A DNA stretch of 63,511 nucleotides from a virus, in IMG/VR virus record IMGVR_UViG_3300042691_011765, positions 1-63,511 of that record; one strand, 5' to 3'. The first letter of the stretch is position 1. Every line of letters starts with the position of its first letter. The position numbers and the translations under genes are program-made. The notes beneath the pieces are model-generated. The model was not told the origin of the DNA, did no database searches, and saw nothing but the letters and a program-made list of their open reading frames with translations. Below, in pieces: positions 42,539 through 51,010 of the stretch.

Positions 42539-42565
42539 GAAAAAGGCCCACCGAAGTGGGCCTTT
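42535..42565 (-). terminator. Intrinsic terminator after the major capsid gene
   Basis: On the - strand, AAAGGCCCAC and GTGGGCCTTT form a 10-bp stem with a TTCG loop, followed by TTCTTG. The stem occupies 42542-42565. It would limit read-through from the highly expressed capsid gene, and its T tract merges with the -35 of the next promoter. Confidence 0.9.
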
Positions 42566-42578
42566 CCCAGAGCCGGGT

Positions 42579-43487
42579 TTAGGCACCCGGGCTGCCGAAC
42601 ATGCCCAGCGGGTCGCTCCAGCCGAAGCTGTAACGCTCACGGGACTTGTAACGGACGTTGCCGGTGTCGAAGTCTCCATCCATGCTGTTTTGCAGCGGGG
42701 TGCGGACGAAGTGCTTCAGACCATTCGGCACGTCAGTGCAGAGGAACCAAGCGTTGGTATCCGTGAGGAAGTGGTTCACACGGAAGCCTTCGGGGATGGA
42801 ACCCATGGTCTTGATCGCGTTCACGTCGTTGTTGTTCGTACCGACGCGCAGCTCAGTCTCAAGCAGGCGGGTAGCAACGAACATCAGGTTCGGCGGCACG
42901 ATCAGTTTGCGGGGTTTGGCGGCAATCAGCAGGCCACGCTCGTCCGTCCACGCGGCGATCTGGATAACGGCGGCCTCAAGCGAGGTCTCGTTCAGATCGG
43001 CGGCGGTCGCCGGTTCGTTGCTGTTGGTGCCACCAGAAACCAGCGGGTGGTCGGTCGCAAACAGTTCCTTGCCGTCGCCACCGGTGTAGCTGGCCGAGAA
43101 ACCGTTGTTGAGAACCGACGCGGCCTTAACCTGCTTGGTATAGGCCATCGCACGAGCCAGAGCCTTGGTGTACCGGGACGACAGGGAGTCGTACAGGTTG
43201 TCCTCAATCGCCTCTTCGGTGATCGAGAAACCCAGAGCAATGGTTTCGTGGCTGTAGCGGGCAGTCCATGCTTCCTGCGCGTTGTCGTAGGCGATGGACG
43301 CACCCTCGGCCTTAACAGGAGCAGTTTGGAAACCCGACAGCTTGGTTTCTTCTTCGAAGGAACGCTCGGAGGTTTCGGTTTCGAAAATCTCTTTGTGCTC
43401 TTCGCCGTAGCGGGCATACTCCATACCGAACAAAGCGTTCAGGCCGGGGAGCAGCTCTTTCAGTAGTTGTGCGCGTGAAATAGCCAT
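42579..43487 (-). CDS. Major capsid protein (HK97 fold, Mu gpT-like)
   Basis: In this 302-residue protein, residues 24-50 (ARYGEEHKEIFETETSERSFEEE) and the ALGFSITEEAIEDNLYDSLSSRYTKALARAMAYTKQ helix fit the Mu gpT-like capsid group. So do ELFATDHPLVSGGTNSN and KPRKLIVPPNLMFVATRLLETELRVG. The C-terminus ends in RYSFGWSDPLGMFGSPGA. AAGGAG precedes the start. It follows the scaffold and a putative decoration gene and is bounded downstream by a strong terminator, as expected for the most abundant protein. Confidence 0.93.
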   Translation of the reverse strand: MAISRAQLLKELLPGLNALFGMEYARYGEEHKEIFETETSERSFEEETKLSGFQTAPVKAEGASIAYDNAQEAWTARYSHETIALGFSITEEAIEDNLYDSLSSRYTKALARAMAYTKQVKAASVLNNGFSASYTGGDGKELFATDHPLVSGGTNSNEPATAADLNETSLEAAVIQIAAWTDERGLLIAAKPRKLIVPPNLMFVATRLLETELRVGTNNNDVNAIKTMGSIPEGFRVNHFLTDTNAWFLCTDVPNGLKHFVRTPLQNSMDGDFDTGNVRYKSRERYSFGWSDPLGMFGSPGA

Positions 43488-43499
43488 GTTTTATTCTCC

Positions 43500-44111
43500 T
43501 TACAGGCCGACGTTGTTGGTGTACTGATGAGCGCCGGGGTTGAACTTAACCAGCACATCAGTGAACGCATCGCCCGGGGTGGACGCAAAACCCACGATAC
43601 GGAACGCGGCAGCGGCGGTCTGAACAGTTGCATCCAGAGCCGAAGTCGAGTTACCGGTACGAGTGGAGCCAGTGCTGGTGCTTTGCACAGCAGCGAAGAA
43701 CGTGTTCGTGCCCAGAACAGTTTGGTCGCCCGTACCGTCCAGTTGCGCTTGAAACACCACGTTCGGGTCGGTCACGACAAACGCCGTGATCGGGCCACCA
43801 TTGGAAGTGCCAGACGGGTAGTACTGCGCATTGACGATTTGCCCTTGCGCATTGGTGTACTGACAGCCGACAAACACGCCAATAGCACCGACGCCGGTGG
43901 TGCCGCTGATGCTGTTGGTGGTCAGGTCAGCGCCCGTACCAGTAGCAAGAGCGATGTAACCATCAGCGCCAATGATGACGACTTGGCCATAAAACAGATT
44001 GGTGCCTTCACCGGCGGGATCAATCAGGAGGGCCTGAGTTGCTCCGGCGTACGGCATCCCATCGACACGATTTACGGGGCGAAGCCCGTAGGGAGCGGCA
44101 GTAGTTGCCAT
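43500..44111 (-). CDS. Capsid-associated structural protein, 203 residues
   Basis: The N-terminus MATTAAPYGLRPVNRVDGMPYAGATQALLI is a conserved start in phage proteins encoded immediately before major capsid genes. The body is beta-rich (YGQVVIIGADGYIALATGTG, GVFVGCQYTNAQGQ). It is probably a decoration or head-stabilising protein. AGGAG precedes the start. Confidence 0.75.
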   Translation of the reverse strand: MATTAAPYGLRPVNRVDGMPYAGATQALLIDPAGEGTNLFYGQVVIIGADGYIALATGTGADLTTNSISGTTGVGAIGVFVGCQYTNAQGQIVNAQYYPSGTSNGGPITAFVVTDPNVVFQAQLDGTGDQTVLGTNTFFAAVQSTSTGSTRTGNSTSALDATVQTAAAAFRIVGFASTPGDAFTDVLVKFNPGAHQYTNNVGL

Positions 44112-44131
44112 TGTTTATACTCCTAAAAGGG

Positions 44132-44584
44132 TTATTTAGAGCCTTTACCGAAACGAACTTCCGAACGCTTTTCGCTAAACAGCGGCATCCGGGCGTCGTT
44201 CATTTTCATAAAACTGTTGTCCACGGCTTGGATTTGCGATTCAGCTTGCCTCGCGTAGTGCGCGTTGCGTTGCTCAACCAATTCAATCGGGGCCTTGCAC
44301 AACAGCAGGCCGCCAACCTCCACATTGTCTTTGAAACGACTTGCGGGATCAGCGTAAGTTTGCAGTTCCGGGTGGTCTTCCGCCTTTACAGGCACCCAAC
44401 CTTCACGGAGCTTTGCGGACGTATTTGTGGGATCAACTTTCCCCATCAGGCTCGTCCGAATCCATCTAAACCGGTACCCATCCTCATCTCGCGGAGTAGG
44501 AAGAAGGTCCGGTTGTACCCACGCCGCTTTGCGTTGCGTGGTTTCGCGCGTAGCGCTATCTCTGGTAAGGCGGTTATCACCCAT
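44132..44584 (-). CDS. Conserved head-region protein, 150 residues
   Basis: The start at 44584 (MGDNRLTRDSATRETTQRKAAW) follows GGAG. The sequence contains PTPRDEDGYRFRWIRTSLMGKVDPTNTSAKLREGWVPV and LLLCKAPIELVEQRNAHYARQAE. This pattern recurs in podovirus-like genomes next to scaffold and capsid genes. It is probably a minor capsid or assembly protein; the mechanism is unknown. Confidence 0.7.
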   Translation of the reverse strand: MGDNRLTRDSATRETTQRKAAWVQPDLLPTPRDEDGYRFRWIRTSLMGKVDPTNTSAKLREGWVPVKAEDHPELQTYADPASRFKDNVEVGGLLLCKAPIELVEQRNAHYARQAESQIQAVDNSFMKMNDARMPLFSEKRSEVRFGKGSK

Positions 44585-45545
44585 TTGAAGTCTCCAATGC
44601 AGCAAGTTGTTTGGCGTACACGTTCAGCGGAACTCCCAAGCGCTTGGCAATTGCAACTTGAGTCTTTGTCAAAGAAACTTTCTTTGCTCCGGTAGACCGA
44701 TTCGCCGGCGCTACAACCGTAGCAGCTTTTTTCACCCCTGCAGGCTCGTTAGACTCCTTCGTTTCCTCGAAAAAATCGGGAAACACCTTACGCACGCGAG
44801 CGTCAATACGCTCGAAATACTCATCAGAACGCGGGTCTACACCCGATTCGACCAACTTCTTATGCGCAAGCATAGCGATGGCGGTCATTTCATCATCGGA
44901 CCCGAACCACTGATTACGCTGTTGCCACTTGAGCGTTTTCTCGTCGATTTGGGGCCGTGCTACCTGCGTAGGTTCATTTTCTACAGGAGTTTCTGGCTCT
45001 TGTAAAGAACTTGGCTTAAACGACTGCGCGTCCCGCAGTTTGATCTGAGCGGCAAGCAGTTCTTCTTGCGCTTCCAACAGGGCGTCGGAGTCAAACGCTT
45101 CGTGCGCTTCCTTGTACTTCTTCTTGGCAATCTCGATTTCGGCCTTTGCAGCCGCTTCAAGGGTGCCCGCGTAGACCTTTTCGCCGTTGGCGGCGTAGGC
45201 TTTGAGTCGTTTGTTTTCCTCAATAAGTTTATGAGAAAGACGTTCCAGCTCCTCGCGCTCGCGCGCGATGGCTTCCTTGGCCCGGCGCTCGTCGTGCCGC
45301 GCGTGGGTCAAGTCCTTGATTCTTTTCTGAACTGACGACGTGTATTGCGCCAGCTCTTCGTCCGACACTTCCTCCGGTTCTTTGGCCAGCGGACGCCGTT
45401 TACGGTCATCCTCCGGGGTATCGTCAACAATCTCCAGATCAACGTCGTCTTCAACTACAGCTTCGACTTCCTGTTCGTTTTGTTGCTCTGCAGCATTTTC
45501 CTTGTTTTCCTGTTCGTCAGGAAACTTGTAGGCTTGCTGGGTCAT
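44577..45545 (-). CDS. Scaffolding protein
   Basis: In this 322-residue protein the first 70 residues are very acidic (EDDVDLEIVDDTPEDDRKRRP). The middle (75-180) is a long Glu/Lys/Arg/Ala coiled coil (ERRAKEAIAREREELERLSHKLIEENKRLKAY). The C-terminus is basic (GAKKVSLTKTQVAIAKRLGVPLNVYAKQLAAL) and probably binds the capsid. Composition and position between the portal group and the capsid gene are those of phage scaffolds. AAGGAG precedes the start. Confidence 0.8.
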   Translation of the reverse strand: MTQQAYKFPDEQENKENAAEQQNEQEVEAVVEDDVDLEIVDDTPEDDRKRRPLAKEPEEVSDEELAQYTSSVQKRIKDLTHARHDERRAKEAIAREREELERLSHKLIEENKRLKAYAANGEKVYAGTLEAAAKAEIEIAKKKYKEAHEAFDSDALLEAQEELLAAQIKLRDAQSFKPSSLQEPETPVENEPTQVARPQIDEKTLKWQQRNQWFGSDDEMTAIAMLAHKKLVESGVDPRSDEYFERIDARVRKVFPDFFEETKESNEPAGVKKAATVVAPANRSTGAKKVSLTKTQVAIAKRLGVPLNVYAKQLAALETSNG

Positions 45546-45556
45546 TTACGTACTCC

Positions 45557-45967
45557 TTATTTGCGGCGGATTCCACGGGGGTCTTCGACCACCGCTTCGA
45601 CCGTGTCGTCGTTGATGATGCGGAACTCTTTGCCGTGGATGTCCAGACGGGTGCCGCTGTTGGAGCGGACAATCACGAAATCACCCTCTTTGCACCACGG
45701 TCCCGTAGGGAACTTCACCGCGTCTTTGTACGCGTCCGGGCCAAGTTTGATGACGAACAACACCGTGGTCAGAATCTCCTCGTGGTGACGGGTAATGTCT
45801 GCCTTGATGATGCCGCTGTCGTACTTGTTCTCAATCTCCGGTATTGCGCACAGGATTCGGTACCCCTGCGGTTCAGGTAGCTGCTTTGCCTTCCGTTCTG
45901 CTGCTACCTTTTCCTCTGCCCACTTCTGCTCCAGTGCGGTTGGTAGCACTGTCTCAGTCGCCGTCAT
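45557..45967 (-). CDS. GroES-like co-chaperonin domain protein
   Basis: This 136-residue protein shows the Cpn10 layout: GYRILCAIPEIENKYDSGIIKAD near residue 40, then GPWCKEGDFVIVRSNSGTRLDIHGKEFRIINDDTVEAVVEDP. These correspond to the GroES mobile-loop strand and C-terminal barrel. Phage co-chaperonins (for example T4 gp31) replace GroES to fold the capsid protein, and the location in the head operon fits this. The start at 45967 is 7 nt after GGAG; ATG at 45970 is an alternative. Confidence 0.72.
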   Translation of the reverse strand: MTATETVLPTALEQKWAEEKVAAERKAKQLPEPQGYRILCAIPEIENKYDSGIIKADITRHHEEILTTVLFVIKLGPDAYKDAVKFPTGPWCKEGDFVIVRSNSGTRLDIHGKEFRIINDDTVEAVVEDPRGIRRK

Positions 45968-46154
45968 CATCAGTCTCCAGTTTTTCAAGAAGGTCTTTTA
46001 AGTGGCGCTCTGCGATAGCAAGACCTTCGATCACACCGCAGAGACGTTTGTAATCCTCAAAACTTCTGCAACTACCCGTGGCCACATCATCAGCGTAGTT
46101 GTTCATATCTTCGCGCAGCTTGCGATTTAACGCTTCTGCGAATGCTTTCATCAT
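45954..46154 (-). CDS. Small conserved portal-adjacent protein, 66 residues
   Basis: The helical, acidic sequence MNNYADDVATGSCRSFEDYKRLCGVIEGLAIAERHLKDLLEKLE follows a pattern (DYKRLCGVIEGLA.AE..L.DL) found directly after portal genes in many phages. It overlaps the portal stop and the next gene. Function is unknown; it is possibly a head-assembly helper. Confidence 0.75.
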   Translation of the reverse strand: MMKAFAEALNRKLREDMNNYADDVATGSCRSFEDYKRLCGVIEGLAIAERHLKDLLEKLETDDDGD

Positions 46155-48559
46155 TGTCTGGTTGTCCTTTTAGACTGATCAGCTTTCGACGCAGCATCAG
46201 TGATAACGCGTAGCGTATCCGTCTGCTGTTTTCCTACAATTTCCTGCTCCCGCAACCGCAATTCATCTGCTTTAGCCGCAGCATCGACCGCCAGTTTTTT
46301 CTCCTTGAACGTAGCGTCTTGCTGTTGTTTCTGTGCTTTGAGGTCCAACTCCTGTTTCTGAAGCTGCAGCAGGGGGTCCTGCATGTTCTGCTGGGCCTGC
46401 TGTTGTGCAACCATTGCTTTGCTCTGGGCAAGAACCTGCGGTGCAGCCTGCGCAAGCAGCTTGGAGAGCTGAAATTCAACTTCTTCCGGCATCCCTTCAT
46501 CTTTATCAGCCTGCGGGATGGGCACACCCAACGCCTCACTGATTTTGTTCTTGTATGCAAACCCAACGTGTTCGGCGATGTGGGCTTCCATCGCCCCAAT
46601 CAGCGCGTTGACACGCGGATTTTGCCCAACAATCTGCTGAATCATCGGGTCCTGCTTCATCATCATGTGTACCGCGATGTGCGCTTCGTGATCCTGATAC
46701 GCAAATGCCTTCACCGGCTTGCCGTTCAGGATATTCATGTTCTCCGTCACGGGGTCCACGGGCTTGAGGTCATCCTCTGTGGGCACGAGCTTGTCCACAT
46801 TCTTTATGCCCAAGACGTTCAGCATCTGCTTGTGCAACTCCGGCAGGTTGTAAATCTGCGGCGCGCTCTGGGAGAGCTGGACCACTGCCTGATACTGAAC
46901 GATGCGCTGCGTCAGCGTAGCCGCGTTGGGGTCGGAGACCGGGATAATTTCTACATGCCGGTAGTCCTCGTACTTGGCCTTGCGCCCTTGCGGCGCATCC
47001 ACGTCATATGAGTACTCTTCGTTGGCCGGGGAGTCCTCACGGACAATCTCGGCGATCAACTGCAGCTCGTGTTTGAACGAGTAGTGGACCCGCGCCTGCA
47101 CAGCCGTCAGGGGCTTTAGCGTCCGCTCCAGCAGGGCAAGCGTAGTGCCAACCGGAGTCTGCGCGGACATGTCCGCAATCTTCAGATCGCTGGAAGCAGC
47201 CAGCCGGCGGCCTTCGTCAATGATCTTGTCCAGCAGCCCAGCCAGCACCTGCGACGGTTCCTTGTAGGGCAGCGGCAGAATGTTGTCACGGATGGCTCCG
47301 CTACCCACATCAACGTCCCTGAACTCGCCCGGAGCAATGGGCGTGTCGTCGCCCTTGATGCGCAGACCCCTCGACTTCAGGCCGCCGGGCAGGTTTGACA
47401 ACGTACCCGCATCCACCAACTGCCGCAGGATGGACGTGCCGGCCTTGGCGTAGCCACCGATCAGGTGGAAGAGACCGAACCCGTAGGGCCCGAACCCGGG
47501 CACATAGGTGTACTGCACGTAGTGCAGGCGCTTCCTGCGCTTGTTGTCGTTCTCGCGCCAGTTGCGACGCAGCGACAGCGGGATGTTGGACCCCACGACG
47601 TAAGTCAGGATGTAGGGCAGCGCAACACCGGTGGGGTTACCGTCCTTGTCCACATCCTCGTACCCGGGCAGGTCGAGGTCCACGCACACTTCGTCAATCA
47701 GGTACCGGTCATCGTTGATGGCGGAGACACCGGCTTCGGTGTCCTTGGTCTTGCGAATGTCGTCCACCATCCGCGAGGGCTCGCCCAGATCGGAGTCCAC
47801 CCAGAACCCATCGGCCTGCAGCATGGCCACTTCGTTCTTGGTCTTGCGCATGCGGTGGGTGATGCGCGGCGAAGTCTGAAGGTCGGACGCGCCGTAGGGC
47901 AGGATGATGTCCTCGGCCGCTACATATACGGAAGTCTGGCGGTCGAGCATGGGGTCCTTGTAGACCTTCTTGAACGCCGCGCCGGAAGCCGGCAGTCCCC
48001 ACAGCATCTTCTCGTGCTCGGGCCGGAACTCTGACATGTTCTCGGTCAACTGCCAGTTGAGGTCTTCTGCAACGCGCGCAGCCGCCTCCTCTTTCTCACG
48101 GGTAATCTTGCCGACAATCTTGGTCTTGACGGGCCCGGGCGCGGGGAACGTCTCCATGATCGTGTCCGCCTGAAACCGCACCACGGCTTCGGTAATCATG
48201 GGGTGGAACACGCCACACGCGCCGGACCACGGCTCGCTGCGCTCCTCGTACTTCAAACCCAGCAACTGGATGCCTTCCTTCAGCATCTTCTCCCAGTCGG
48301 AGCGGCTGTTTAGGTCGTTGCGCACATCCCCGGCAACTTGTGAGACGATGGACTCCATCTCGCCCGCATCAAGAAACTCCACGAGGTTGGCGTTGAAGTC
48401 CTCCGAAGTCTCCTGCCCGGGCGTGATCTCAATCTCCACGCCGTCCATGCCGATGGTGACCGACTCCGGATCAACGATTTCGATCTCGACCTCCGGCTCC
48501 GCCATCGCGGCTTCTTCAAGACCCACCGGGGCTTCGTACAGCGCTTTATCAATTGCCAT
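46151..48559 (-). CDS. Portal protein (large podovirus type, 802 residues)
   Basis: The acidic N-terminus is followed by WEKMLKEGIQLLGLKYEERSEPWSGACGVFHPMITEAVVRFQADTIMETFPAPGP, the signature of the large portals found in N4-like and related phages. The body contains YVAAEDIILPYGASDLQTSPRITHRM and the crown/stem helices. The C-terminal ~120 residues form a Gln/Lys-rich coiled coil (QQAQQNMQDPLLQLQKQELDLKAQKQQQDATFKEKK). As a dodecamer it forms the DNA channel. AGGAG precedes the start. Confidence 0.9.
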   Translation of the reverse strand: MAIDKALYEAPVGLEEAAMAEPEVEIEIVDPESVTIGMDGVEIEITPGQETSEDFNANLVEFLDAGEMESIVSQVAGDVRNDLNSRSDWEKMLKEGIQLLGLKYEERSEPWSGACGVFHPMITEAVVRFQADTIMETFPAPGPVKTKIVGKITREKEEAAARVAEDLNWQLTENMSEFRPEHEKMLWGLPASGAAFKKVYKDPMLDRQTSVYVAAEDIILPYGASDLQTSPRITHRMRKTKNEVAMLQADGFWVDSDLGEPSRMVDDIRKTKDTEAGVSAINDDRYLIDEVCVDLDLPGYEDVDKDGNPTGVALPYILTYVVGSNIPLSLRRNWRENDNKRRKRLHYVQYTYVPGFGPYGFGLFHLIGGYAKAGTSILRQLVDAGTLSNLPGGLKSRGLRIKGDDTPIAPGEFRDVDVGSGAIRDNILPLPYKEPSQVLAGLLDKIIDEGRRLAASSDLKIADMSAQTPVGTTLALLERTLKPLTAVQARVHYSFKHELQLIAEIVREDSPANEEYSYDVDAPQGRKAKYEDYRHVEIIPVSDPNAATLTQRIVQYQAVVQLSQSAPQIYNLPELHKQMLNVLGIKNVDKLVPTEDDLKPVDPVTENMNILNGKPVKAFAYQDHEAHIAVHMMMKQDPMIQQIVGQNPRVNALIGAMEAHIAEHVGFAYKNKISEALGVPIPQADKDEGMPEEVEFQLSKLLAQAAPQVLAQSKAMVAQQQAQQNMQDPLLQLQKQELDLKAQKQQQDATFKEKKLAVDAAAKADELRLREQEIVGKQQTDTLRVITDAASKADQSKRTTRQ

Positions 48560-48569
48560 AATTCATCTC

Positions 48570-50042
48570 CTAGTAATACGCTACACGGCGGCGCTTGAAG
48601 AACCTCGGCTCGTCTTTTTCGTCAAGGTCGTTACTGATGAACCCGCCTTGCCGGAAGCGCAGCAGCGCTTGTGTCGTCGTGTCTACATAGTCATCGTGCT
48701 CGCCCACTGGGAAAGCCGCCAACTCCTCAATTACATCCCTAGCCCAACGGGTGTCCGGTGCCCACACCAGCCCGCTGCTGAACATATCGCTTACCGCATT
48801 TACGCGGACTGTCTTGTCGTTGCCCCGGCTTGGAGAAAACTCCTGCACCGGTATGCCCATCGAGCGCAATTCCTGAATCAGCGGGCCACCCGCCGCCTTC
48901 TTTTCAACGATGAACGCGTCTGGGTTCCACGACTTCCAATGGTCGAAGGCAACCTGCTTCAACTCCGGAAACTCCATCCGATCCTTGAACGCATCCAGCA
49001 GAATCAGACTTGGGCGGTTGTTCTGTTCTTCGTTGTACCAAACCCCCCAAGTCGTACAGGCGGAGTAGTCCGACGAAGTTTTCGTATCGTGCGCGGTATC
49101 CCACGACTGTATCACGTATTCACAGCGCGGCGGGTTTTCTCCCTCCCAGATGCGCCAGTAGTCTCGCTTGATGAGCGCCGCCACATCTGCGGTCGGCTGC
49201 TGCATGTACTGTGCGTTCCAGAACCGAGGGTCGATGGTAGCCTTGGTCTTGAGCAGTTCTTCCACCGGCCACTTCTCTGGCCACAGCGCCTTGCCTGACG
49301 GCAGGATCGCCGGAAACTCAACAACCTCCCACTGATCGGCGTCGGGGTTCTTGGTCTGGTAGTTCACCAGCTTGGACGTAAGATCAAGCTCACCCCATCG
49401 GGTCATCACGACAATAATCGCGCCGCCCCACATCAAGCGCTGGCGCGGGCCGGTCTGGTACCAATTCCACGCCTGCTCAAACGGTAACTTGCTCCCGCTC
49501 TTCAAGTCCTGTTCCGAGTGGGGGTCGTCAATGACGAGCAAATTAGCGCCTCGACCTGCCAGCGCACCGCCCACACCCACGGCGTAGTACTTGCCGCCCG
49601 CCTGTGTCGCCCAACTGCCCGCACCCTTTTTGTCGTCAGCCAGTTGGGTCTTGCCAAATATTGAGCGGTACTCTGCTGAGGCAATCAGGTTTCGCACCCG
49701 CCCGCCAAAGTCTTCCGAGAGGGACGCCGTGTGCGTGGCCATGATGATCTGGTGATCCGGGTGCAAACCCAGATACCACGCCGGCAGGAGAAACGATGTC
49801 AGCTCGGACTTGCCGTGGCGCGGGGCGATGTTGATGATCACCCGCTTTTTCTTGCCGGCCGCTACATCCTTGAAGATGCGGGCCATGTGGCGGTGGTGCG
49901 CGCCGACGCTGTAGTTAGGGTAGACCTTCTTGGCAAACTCCAGCAAATCATTTCGGGCCGCCTGCACTTCCAGACGCTTAATCCGCTCGTCCAGAAGGCT
50001 CAGCAGCGCTTCGCGCTCCTCACGACTCTGCGGGGCTGTCAT
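48570..50042 (-). CDS. terL: Terminase large subunit
   Basis: This 490-residue packaging motor has Walker A APRHGKSE (about residues 73-80) and Walker B LLVIDDPHS near 170. It also has VVMTRWGELD and the nuclease aspartates/glutamates in SWDTAHD, VEKKAAGGPL and EHDDYVDT. It cleaves concatemers and drives DNA into the prohead through the portal. ATG at 50042 is preferred over an upstream TTG; it overlaps the small subunit gene by 23 nt. The C-terminal RFFKRRRVAYY is a conserved basic end. Confidence 0.95.
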   Translation of the reverse strand: MTAPQSREEREALLSLLDERIKRLEVQAARNDLLEFAKKVYPNYSVGAHHRHMARIFKDVAAGKKKRVIINIAPRHGKSELTSFLLPAWYLGLHPDHQIIMATHTASLSEDFGGRVRNLIASAEYRSIFGKTQLADDKKGAGSWATQAGGKYYAVGVGGALAGRGANLLVIDDPHSEQDLKSGSKLPFEQAWNWYQTGPRQRLMWGGAIIVVMTRWGELDLTSKLVNYQTKNPDADQWEVVEFPAILPSGKALWPEKWPVEELLKTKATIDPRFWNAQYMQQPTADVAALIKRDYWRIWEGENPPRCEYVIQSWDTAHDTKTSSDYSACTTWGVWYNEEQNNRPSLILLDAFKDRMEFPELKQVAFDHWKSWNPDAFIVEKKAAGGPLIQELRSMGIPVQEFSPSRGNDKTVRVNAVSDMFSSGLVWAPDTRWARDVIEELAAFPVGEHDDYVDTTTQALLRFRQGGFISNDLDEKDEPRFFKRRRVAYY

Positions 50043-50652
50043 CGGTAACGGGCGCGGCTTCGGCAACAGGGACTTCGTTTTCCAGCGTTTCGCCCTCAAC
50101 GACCTTCATCAAGTGCATGTACTTGCCCATGCGCTTGTCGATCTCAGCCTGCAGCTCTGTATCGGACAGCTCGGTTTTCTTTACTTCGACGCGCTCGGTG
50201 AAGAGCGCCACCTCCGTCACCTTGCCCAGCAACTCAATCGACTTCAACCGGACTTTGGCGTCGGGGTGTTTCGTTTCTTCAAGGAGTTGGGCGATGCAGT
50301 AGCCCCGAAGCTCCTTCGCCTGCTCGACAAAGGCCCAGTCGTAGGCGGTCAGCATGCCCACCAGATGTTTTACCGCGTTCGGCACCTCTACGTGTGCCAA
50401 GGCTTTCTTCTGCTCTTCGACGTCAAGGGGCGTGGTGAGCGCGGCGAATGCCTGTTGGGCGCTCTTCTTTTCGGCGTCGTCGATTACTTCGTCGTCATCG
50501 ATGCCAAGTCCTTGAAGCCACTCGGCGGTTTTGACTTTACCGTCGATGATTTCATGGGGCGCGACCTTGCCGTCAGGTGTGAAAGCGCCGGGAGCTGTGA
50601 GAATCTCCGGCACGAAGTCAGCGTCGTTCGCCGTTACAAGATGGTCAAACAT
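50020..50652 (-). CDS. terS: Terminase small subunit (putative)
   Basis: In this 210-residue protein the ATG at 50652 follows GGAG by 5 nt. It opens MFDHLVTANDADFVPEILTAPGAFTPDGK; a long helical region (about 75-185) includes KVRLKSIELLGKVTEVALF. An acidic C-terminal tail with VAEAAPVTDDSPAES follows. Its position immediately upstream of terL, size and helical content support a DNA-recognition subunit, although no clear helix-turn-helix is visible. It is the first gene of the late block. Confidence 0.7.
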   Translation of the reverse strand: MFDHLVTANDADFVPEILTAPGAFTPDGKVAPHEIIDGKVKTAEWLQGLGIDDDEVIDDAEKKSAQQAFAALTTPLDVEEQKKALAHVEVPNAVKHLVGMLTAYDWAFVEQAKELRGYCIAQLLEETKHPDAKVRLKSIELLGKVTEVALFTERVEVKKTELSDTELQAEIDKRMGKYMHLMKVVEGETLENEVPVAEAAPVTDDSPAES

Positions 50653-50661
50653 TTTACTCCG

Positions 50662-50694
50662 CGCTATATAGCGTACGGGGTTTACGGTAACCCC
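50662..50694. promoter_or_regulatory. Palindrome and hairpin in the terS leader
   Basis: CGCTATATAGCG (50662-50673) is a perfect 12-bp palindrome placed 10 nt before the terS start. GGGGTT-tacggt-AACCCC (50677-50694) is an adjacent 6-bp inverted repeat. Both lie in the 5' leader of the leftward late transcript and could serve as an operator or translation control element. Confidence 0.45.
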
Positions 50695-50709
50695 AACCAG
50701 TAGTATACT
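50681..50709 (+). promoter_or_regulatory. Rightward promoter of a putative small RNA
   Basis: TTTACG (50681-50686) and TATACT (50704-50709) are spaced by 17 nt. The -10 matches five of six consensus bases and the -35 four of six. A start near 50716 leads straight into a structured region and an intrinsic terminator 80 nt further on. Confidence 0.6.
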
Positions 50710-50715
50710 GCAAGC

Positions 50716-50798
50716 TCCTTCGTTGTAGTGCCTCGCGTCCACACGCAAGCTACTTAGGCACCTTAAGCCCCGGGCACCTCCTCCCCGGGGCTTTTTTT
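50716..50798 (+). ncRNA. Candidate small structured RNA (about 83 nt)
   Basis: The predicted transcript can fold with GTGCCT (50728-50733) pairing AGGCAC (50756-50761). This encloses GCGT-ccac-ACGC (50735-50746), and the transcript ends in the GC-rich terminator hairpin with seven Ts. No reading frame of note lies inside. It sits in the divergent region between the late and early blocks, just upstream of the terS leader on the opposite strand. The promoter, fold and terminator together support a real RNA gene; function is unknown. Confidence 0.5.
50765..50798 (+). terminator. Strong intrinsic terminator on the + strand
   Basis: AAGCCCCGGG and CCCGGGGCTT form a 10-bp stem around a 9-nt loop, followed by TTTTTTT in total (50792-50798). 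No protein-coding gene on the + strand lies immediately upstream, so it most likely ends the short RNA starting near 50716 or blocks antisense transcription. Confidence 0.88.
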
Positions 50799-51010
50799 GA
50801 CAGATCGTGTCAAAAATTTTACAAAAAATTTTTTGTGTCTAATATTTTACACATAGGGGTGGTATTTATAAATATTGGAGACAAACAGTGTTATTGCGTC
50901 GCTGCCGCGCTGCTGGGCCAAAAGGTGTCCCCGCCCTCCAGTGGGGTCTGCCGCAGGGCTGAAAGGGGTTCCTAGCCCCTGAGCCACAGAGTCTCCAAAA
51001 CGTGCTGTGG
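50799..51010 (+). promoter_or_regulatory. AT-rich divergent control region
   Basis: No gene is seen here. TGACA-gatcg-TGTCA (inverted repeat) starts at 50799. TTTACA and TAATAT spaced by 16 nt (about 50818-50845) form a possible rightward promoter. TATTTATAAATA is a perfect 12-bp palindrome near 50860. AGGGG-ttcctag-CCCCT lies near 50963-50980. The stretch 50800-50880 is by far the most AT-rich part of the neighbourhood and probably holds promoters or operators for both blocks; I could not identify a convincing leftward late promoter. Confidence 0.5.

Noticed and set aside
50042-50099. Upstream TTG start for the terminase large subunit
   Set aside because: It would add 19 unconserved residues and deepen the overlap with terS; ATG at 50042 is simpler.
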